Source: Vermiphilus sp. (GTDB taxonomy: Bacteria; Ratteibacteria; UBA8468; B48-G9; JAFGKM01). From it: a stretch of 9,458 nt of DNA. Positions 5,789 through 9,458 of the stretch are shown piece by piece. The notes beneath the pieces were generated by a model that saw only the letters and a program-made list of their open reading frames with translations, did no database searches and was not told the origin of the DNA. Where the stretch lies: assembly GCA_020722825.1 (NCBI GenBank), contig DYKC01000036.1, forward strand, positions 1 through 9,458, read 5' to 3'. Both the position numbers and the translations under genes were made by a program. The first letter of the stretch is position 1, and each line of letters begins with the position of its first letter.

Positions 5789-5817
5789 ATTATAACAACA
5801 AAACACTCTCCTGTCAA
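5789..5817 (-). promoter_or_regulatory. Perfect-consensus sigma70 promoter of rpmA
   Basis: On the minus strand TTGACA (complement of 5812-5817) and TATAAT (complement of 5789-5794) are separated by exactly 17 bp (5795-5811). The rpmA ATG begins only 9 nt after the -10, so a normal start site 6-8 nt downstream leaves 1-3 nt of leader. No Shine-Dalgarno can fit in such a leader. Confidence 0.8.
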
Positions 5818-5859
5818 CATTTTGTTCTCCCATTCTATGTCGTGGAGAAAACAGGGGAA

Positions 5860-5887
5860 TTGATTTATGGTGTGATAGAAGTAAAAT
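5860..5887 (+). promoter_or_regulatory. Probable promoter of the transporter operon
   Basis: TTGATT (5860-5865), a 16-bp spacer and TAAAAT (5882-5887) lie 7 nt before the permease ATG at 5895. AAAGG directly abuts the ATG, which is too close for a normal ribosome site. This promoter is back-to-back with that of rpmA, and it also predicts a very short or absent leader. Its match to consensus is moderate. Confidence 0.45.
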
Positions 5888-5894
5888 ATAAAGG

Positions 5895-6860
5895 ATGAAG
5901 AGATATGTGCTCAGACGTTTATTGCAGTTTATTCCCCTTCTGCTGGGGATGACATTTATATCATTTTTAATTATACAGATGGCTCCGGGGGACTACTTTA
6001 CACAGTTGCAGATGAACCCTGAGATATCTCCAAAAACCATAGAGGAGATGAGGAGCAGGTTCGGTCTGGACAGACCTGTAATCGTACAATACTTCTACTG
6101 GCTTGGCAACATATTGAGGTTTAACCTGGGCGAGTCTTTTTCATATCATGTTCCTGTCTCGTTTCTAATATGGCAGAAACTCAAAAACACCCTTGCTCTT
6201 TCTTTTTTCTCTATATTTTTCACCTGGCTTATTGCCATCCCTTTGGGAGTCTATGCAGGGATAAGAGAAGGAAAGTGGCAGGAGAAGGCGCTGTCCTTCC
6301 TTGCCTATGTCGGTATATCAATACCTTCGTTTCTCATAGCGATGTTGATGGTTTTTTTTGTGGCAAGGACAATGGTTCTGCCGGTTGGGGGAACCACGAG
6401 TGTTTTTCACCTGCAGGCGACAGGCTGGGAAAAATTCATTGACTATTTACGGCACCTGCTTCTGCCCGGCATTGCTCTGACACTGGCAGGTATTGGGGGG
6501 CTGTATCGTCTTATGAAAAACAATTTTCTGGAGGCGTTCAACAGCCCTTATATAACGACCGCTTATGCAAAGGGGCTAAGCAGTTTCAGTGTTTATTTCA
6601 GACATGCTCTAAGAAACGCTATCAACCCGATGATAACGATTTTTGGCTACACCCTGTCTTCTGTGTTGAGCGGAGCGGCTCTGGTAGAGATAGTGACTAA
6701 CTGGCCCGGAATGGGAAGACTGATACTTGACGCCGTACTCTCGCAAGATCTGTATCTGGTCATGGCATCTCTGCTTATTGGAGGGGTTTTGCTTATACTG
6801 GGGAACCTGATTGCGGATATACTGATTGCCTCGGCTGACCCAAGAGTGAGACTACGATGA
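5895..6860 (+). CDS. Dipeptide/oligopeptide ABC transporter permease, DppB/OppB type
   Basis: This 321-residue inner-membrane protein is the first permease subunit of a peptide/nickel-type ABC importer. It shows the family N-terminus MKRYVLRRLLQFIPLLLGMT leading into the first membrane helix, then the family motif QMAPGD (28-33), a periplasmic stretch with GLDRPVIVQYFYWL (57-70) and LGESFSYHVPV (78-88). Further hydrophobic segments are near 98-121, 135-157, 185-206, 245-267 and 287-313. The cytoplasmic EAA loop that contacts the ATPase is about 217-245 (TTAYAKGLS to RHALRNAINP), and the end SADPRVRLR is typical. Its length is normal. It begins a B-C-D-F operon. The substrate cannot be told, as no binding protein is in the window. 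Confidence 0.93.
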   Translation: MKRYVLRRLLQFIPLLLGMTFISFLIIQMAPGDYFTQLQMNPEISPKTIEEMRSRFGLDRPVIVQYFYWLGNILRFNLGESFSYHVPVSFLIWQKLKNTLALSFFSIFFTWLIAIPLGVYAGIREGKWQEKALSFLAYVGISIPSFLIAMLMVFFVARTMVLPVGGTTSVFHLQATGWEKFIDYLRHLLLPGIALTLAGIGGLYRLMKNNFLEAFNSPYITTAYAKGLSSFSVYFRHALRNAINPMITIFGYTLSSVLSGAALVEIVTNWPGMGRLILDAVLSQDLYLVMASLLIGGVLLILGNLIADILIASADPRVRLR

Positions 6861-6861
6861 T

Positions 6862-6895
6862 AAATCCCCCGCCCACCTTTAATAAAGGGGGATTT
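6862..6895. repeat. Nested palindromic repeat at the permease-permease junction
   Basis: AAATCCCCC (6862-6870) pairs perfectly with GGGGGATTT (6887-6895). An alternative inner stem, CCTTT (6876-6880) with AAAGG (6884-6888), shares part of the same arm. The element starts just after the first permease stop and is followed directly by GGAAGG, the ribosome site of the next gene. It shares the outer AAATCC/GGATTT and inner CCTT/AAGG pattern with the repeat at 8975-9022. Confidence 0.7.
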
Positions 6896-6906
6896 GGAAG
6901 GTTAAG

Positions 6907-7962
6907 ATGAAAAATTTTCTTAGGAGGCTGAAACGGACAAACAGTCTTTCTTTTTACTCGCTGTGGTTGCTTGTTGTTCTATACGCACTGGCAATCCTTG
7001 CCGATTTTATCTCACCATATCCCTATGATCTGCAGTGCAGGGAATATGCTCTCTGTCCTCCGACCGTTCCGCACATTTCTGTTCCAGGCAGAAAACTGTG
7101 CGGCCCTGTTGTCTATGGAATAGTGGTCGTTAATCCTGCATTTAAAGAGTATGCTTTTGATTCTTCAAGAAGATACAAAATAAGATTTTTGGTTAAAGGC
7201 CCGGAGAGAAAGATCTTCGGTCTCTTAAAAACTGACAGGTATCTCTTCGGCGTTGAAGAACCTGGCAAGATTTTTCTTTTTGGAACAGACCTTCACGGCA
7301 GGGATGTTTTTTCCCGGGTGCTTTACGGAGCAAGAATTTCACTTTCCATAGGCATTATAGGGGTAACTATTTCTTTCGTCCTCGGTCTTCTGGTGGGAGG
7401 AATTTCCGGTTATTTTGGAGGGAGAACCGATACTATCCTAATGAGAACTGTTGAGATAATAATGATGTTCCCGTTTTTTTACCTGATGCTTGCGTTAAGG
7501 GCTGCATTTCCTCCAAACCTTTCGTCAATACAGATATATTTTCTGATAGTCATTATTTTAAGCCTGATAGGATGGGCGTCTCTTGCAAGAATAATAAGGG
7601 GGATGGTGTTATCGCTTAAAGAAGAGGAATATGTTCTTGCTGCCCGCTCGCTGGGCATTTCCTCTTTCAGGATAATTACACGGCATATACTTCCAAACAC
7701 GCTATCATATACGGTTACGGCGCTAACTCTTTCAATTCCCGGTTATATCCTGGGAGAGTCTGCTCTCAGCCTGCTTGGTCTGGGTATTCAGGAACCTTAT
7801 CCCAGTTGGGGAAACATGCTTTCGGTTACAGTGGGAAATCTGAGAATTCTAACCATGGCTCCATGGATGCTTATTCCAGGTTTCTTCATATTCCTTACCG
7901 TACTGGCTTTTAATTTTTTCGGAGACGGGGTGCGGAATGTTACGGACCCCAAAAACTGGTAA
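6907..7962 (+). CDS. Dipeptide/oligopeptide ABC transporter permease, DppC/OppC type
   Basis: This 351-residue protein is the second permease of the importer. A first membrane helix (about 14-36, ending ADFISPYPYD) is followed by a long extracytoplasmic loop of about 85 residues (38-124), with blocks such as RYKIRFLVKG (89-98) and RYLFGVEEPGKIFLFG (111-126). Next come the family motif GTDLHGRDVFSRVLYGARISL (126-146) and the remaining helices. The EAA loop is about 234-262 (EEYVLAARSLGIS to RHILPN). LLGLGIQEPYPSWGNML (289-305) and the end FGDGVRNVTDP (338-348) are diagnostic. The longer loop matches a known DppC subgroup with a large insert. It has a good ribosome site (GGAAGG, 6 nt before the ATG) that directly follows a palindromic repeat. 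The next gene starts 3 bp after its stop. Confidence 0.92.
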   Translation: MKNFLRRLKRTNSLSFYSLWLLVVLYALAILADFISPYPYDLQCREYALCPPTVPHISVPGRKLCGPVVYGIVVVNPAFKEYAFDSSRRYKIRFLVKGPERKIFGLLKTDRYLFGVEEPGKIFLFGTDLHGRDVFSRVLYGARISLSIGIIGVTISFVLGLLVGGISGYFGGRTDTILMRTVEIIMMFPFFYLMLALRAAFPPNLSSIQIYFLIVIILSLIGWASLARIIRGMVLSLKEEEYVLAARSLGISSFRIITRHILPNTLSYTVTALTLSIPGYILGESALSLLGLGIQEPYPSWGNMLSVTVGNLRILTMAPWMLIPGFFIFLTVLAFNFFGDGVRNVTDPKNW

Positions 7963-7965
7963 AAA

Positions 7966-8976
7966 ATGGATAAGGCACTGGAAATAAAAAGACTTGAGGT
8001 TTCATTCATTCCTGCAGGGAAAAAGAGGGTTAAAATCCTGCGCGGGGTTAATCTTGCCATAGGAAAGCAGGAGTCTCTTGCTCTGGTAGGGGAGAGTGGA
8101 AGCGGCAAAACCATAACCGCAAGGTCGGTTATGCGGATTCTCCCAAGGAGTATGTATCTTGAAAGCGGGGAGGTTCTGATTGACGGGACGGATGTGAGGA
8201 AATTGACTGAAAACGACCTGATGGATATGAGGGGCAGACTTGCCGGTATGATCTTTCAGGAACCTTCATCTTACCTGAACCCTGTTTTTACGGCAGGGAG
8301 CCAGATTGAAGAAGCCATAAAGGATTCTGAATTTAACCTTGGTTCCTCCCCCTTGAGGGGGGAGGATATGGTGGGAGTGAAAGCACGCATCAGCAGGACT
8401 GAAAGGAAAAAACTGGTACTTAAGATGCTGAGCGAGGTCGGGTTGAAGGAAAACGTATATTACCAGTACCCACACCAGTTGAGTGGAGGAATGCAACAGA
8501 GAGTAATGATAGCCATGGCGCTGATAAACAGTCCGGAACTTCTCATAGCCGATGAGCCAACAACCGCCCTTGATGTGACTACTGCATATGGAATAATAGA
8601 ATTACTGAAGAAGATGATGACAAGGTATGGTTTATCCATTCTTTTTATAACACACGATATTTCACTGGCAGCGAACTTTGCCCAGAAGATAGCGGTTATG
8701 TACGCGGGAAAAATAGTGGAAACAGGTCCTGCACGTGACGTTTTCAGTAATCCCCTGCATCCCTATACGGAGAGACTTATCTCCTGCCTGCCGGAAAGAT
8801 ACAAAACAGGCGAAAGGATAAAGGTTATAGAAGGGCATGTTCCTGATTTCAATGCCTTGCCGAAGGGCTGTGCATTTCATCCCCGATGTCCCTACAAAAA
8901 AGAAATTTGTTTGTACAAAGAACCGGGAGAGATAACAAAAGGAACTACTACAGTGATGTGTTTCAAATATGGATAA
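7966..8976 (+). CDS. Peptide ABC transporter ATP-binding protein, DppD/OppD type
   Basis: This 336-residue cytoplasmic ATPase powers the importer. It has Walker A GESGSGKT (42-49), Q-loop glutamine Q98 in FQEPSSYLNP, signature LSGGMQQ (172-178), Walker B LLIADEPTTALD (192-203) and switch histidine H230 in ITHD. The C-terminal oligopeptide-transporter domain carries four cysteines (302, 308, 315, 332) in GCAFHPRCPY...C...C, a pattern typical of this family. Between EEAI (115-118) and the helical-domain region KARISRTERKK (139-149) it has about 18 more residues than E. coli DppD. The DNA there contains a perfect 8-bp palindrome, so a repeat seems to have inserted in frame. All catalytic motifs remain, so it is probably functional. 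No clear ribosome site is present, and the start, 3 bp after the permease stop, suggests coupling. Confidence 0.93.
   Translation: MDKALEIKRLEVSFIPAGKKRVKILRGVNLAIGKQESLALVGESGSGKTITARSVMRILPRSMYLESGEVLIDGTDVRKLTENDLMDMRGRLAGMIFQEPSSYLNPVFTAGSQIEEAIKDSEFNLGSSPLRGEDMVGVKARISRTERKKLVLKMLSEVGLKENVYYQYPHQLSGGMQQRVMIAMALINSPELLIADEPTTALDVTTAYGIIELLKKMMTRYGLSILFITHDISLAANFAQKIAVMYAGKIVETGPARDVFSNPLHPYTERLISCLPERYKTGERIKVIEGHVPDFNALPKGCAFHPRCPYKKEICLYKEPGEITKGTTTVMCFKYG
8345..8365. repeat. Palindromic repeat inside the first ATPase gene
   Basis: CCTCCCCC (8345-8352) pairs perfectly with GGGGGAGG (8358-8365) across a 5-base loop. With its flank GTGGGAGTG (8371-8379) it encodes about residues 124-138, a stretch missing from typical DppD proteins. 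Related GC-rich palindromes occur at 5162 and, in a different form, at 6862 and 8988. Confidence 0.65.
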
Positions 8977-9022
8977 ATCCCACTGTGTCCCCCTTGACAA
9001 AGGGGGAATTAAAGATGGATTT
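8975..9022. repeat. Nested palindromic repeat between the two ATPase genes
   Basis: An outer AAATCC (8975-8980) pairs with GGATTT (9017-9022), and an inner TCCCCCTT (8988-8995) pairs with AAGGGGGA (9000-9007) around a 4-base loop. This nested design matches the junction at 6862-6895. A direct repeat ATGGAT occurs at 8969-8974 and 9015-9020. The element starts in the stop codon of the first ATPase gene and ends six bases before the preferred start of the next. Confidence 0.65.
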
Positions 9023-9028
9023 GGGAAA

Positions 9029-9458
9029 ATGTCTACTCAACAAATGTTGTGGAAACTGTATAATCTCGGAAAGAGATATTTTATAAGAGCGGGCACCGGC
9101 ATGGAGGAGGTTATAGCACTTGATAATGTCAGTCTTGAGATATTAAAAGGGGAGACCTTCGGTGTGATAGGAGAGAGTGGAAGCGGTAAAACAACTCTGG
9201 GCAAAGCAATGATACGGCTGGTTGAACCTGATTACGGTGAGGCATATTTCAGGGGTATCAATGTGACAGGTTTAAAAGGAAGGGACCTTGTGAGGATGAG
9301 AAAAAAGTTCCAGATTGTCTTTCAGGACCCTTACAGATCACTTAACCCGAGGATGACTGCCGGCAGTGCGGTTGCAGAAGGCATACAAAAATGTAGCAAG
9401 ATGGAAAAGAAAAACAGGGTAAAGGAACTTTTTGAAATGGTGGGTATCAGTTCTGAGA
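9029..9458 (+). CDS. Peptide ABC transporter ATP-binding protein, DppF/OppF type (cut by window end)
   Basis: The first 143 codons of a second ATPase are present; the rest lies beyond the right edge. LWKLYNLGKRYF (7-18) is the family's opening strand, VIALDNVSLEILKGET (28-43) follows, Walker A is GESGSGKT (48-55) and the Q-loop is FQDPYRSLNPRMT (98-110, Q99). The signature and Walker B lie outside the window. I chose ATG 9029 because the preceding 48 bp is a palindromic repeat like the one before the second permease. An in-frame ATG at 8969, overlapping the previous gene, would translate the repeat as a 20-residue extension and cannot be excluded; ATG 9044 is also possible. Ribosome site is weak (GGGA three bases before the ATG). 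Together with the first ATPase it should form the heterodimeric motor typical of Dpp/Opp importers. Confidence 0.9.
   Translation, partial: MSTQQMLWKLYNLGKRYFIRAGTGMEEVIALDNVSLEILKGETFGVIGESGSGKTTLGKAMIRLVEPDYGEAYFRGINVTGLKGRDLVRMRKKFQIVFQDPYRSLNPRMTAGSAVAEGIQKCSKMEKKNRVKELFEMVGISSE

Noticed and set aside
5780..5833. Longer N-terminus for bL27 beginning at 5833
   Set aside because: The extra 18 codons run through the -10 box and have no similarity to bL27 or to its known cleaved extensions.
1..9458. CRISPR array, tRNA or rRNA gene
   Set aside because: No regularly spaced repeats, no cloverleaf with the TTC-type arm, and no conserved rRNA stretch were seen.

Overview
The window looks like chromosomal DNA of an uncultivated bacterium with moderate-to-low GC (roughly 40% by eye). 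Bacterial markers are ribosomal protein bL27, a holo-ACP synthase-like protein, an NAD(P)H-hydrate dehydratase and a dipeptide/oligopeptide-type ABC transporter with consensus sigma70-like promoters. Several genes have no good Shine-Dalgarno sequence, and GC-rich palindromic repeats are scattered through the window. I cannot assign a phylum from the sequence alone; a deep-branching candidate lineage is plausible but is only an inference.

Layout. Positions 1-236 hold no gene. On the minus strand, 237-614 encodes a stand-alone response-regulator receiver. It lies 45 bp downstream of 660-2297, an unusual single polypeptide that joins a HAD phosphatase to a PurM/HypE-like (AIR-synthase-related) domain. 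A divergent promoter region (2298-2407) then leads into plus-strand genes: a Ser/Thr protein kinase whose reading frame is broken by a -1 shift at an A6 run (2408-3237), overlapping by 35 nt a PP2A/YfcE-type metallophosphoesterase (3203-3940). The two look like a translationally coupled kinase/phosphoesterase pair. A 344-bp convergent intergenic region (3941-4284) is rich in inverted repeats; it may be a mobile-element remnant or a structured RNA, and it holds a 44-codon minus-strand frame of unknown meaning.

On the minus strand, 5779 down to 4285 carries rpmA (bL27), an acpS-like gene (4-nt ATGA overlap) and an nnrD-like gene. A perfect TTGACA-17-TATAAT promoter lies only 9 nt before the rpmA start codon, which predicts a leaderless or nearly leaderless mRNA. 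Divergently, from 5895 to the right edge, is a DppBCDF/OppBCDF-like operon: two permeases, one complete ATPase and one ATPase cut by the window end. No substrate-binding protein lies within the window.

The operon contains three palindromic repeat copies: two at intercistronic junctions directly before a start codon, and one apparently inserted in frame inside the first ATPase. A related palindrome supplies the last codons and stop of the acpS-like gene. The points most worth a second look are the kinase frameshift with its flanking signals, the HAD-PurM fusion, the leaderless rpmA, the acpS-like protein lacking its metal-binding residues, and the coding repeat in the ATPase.
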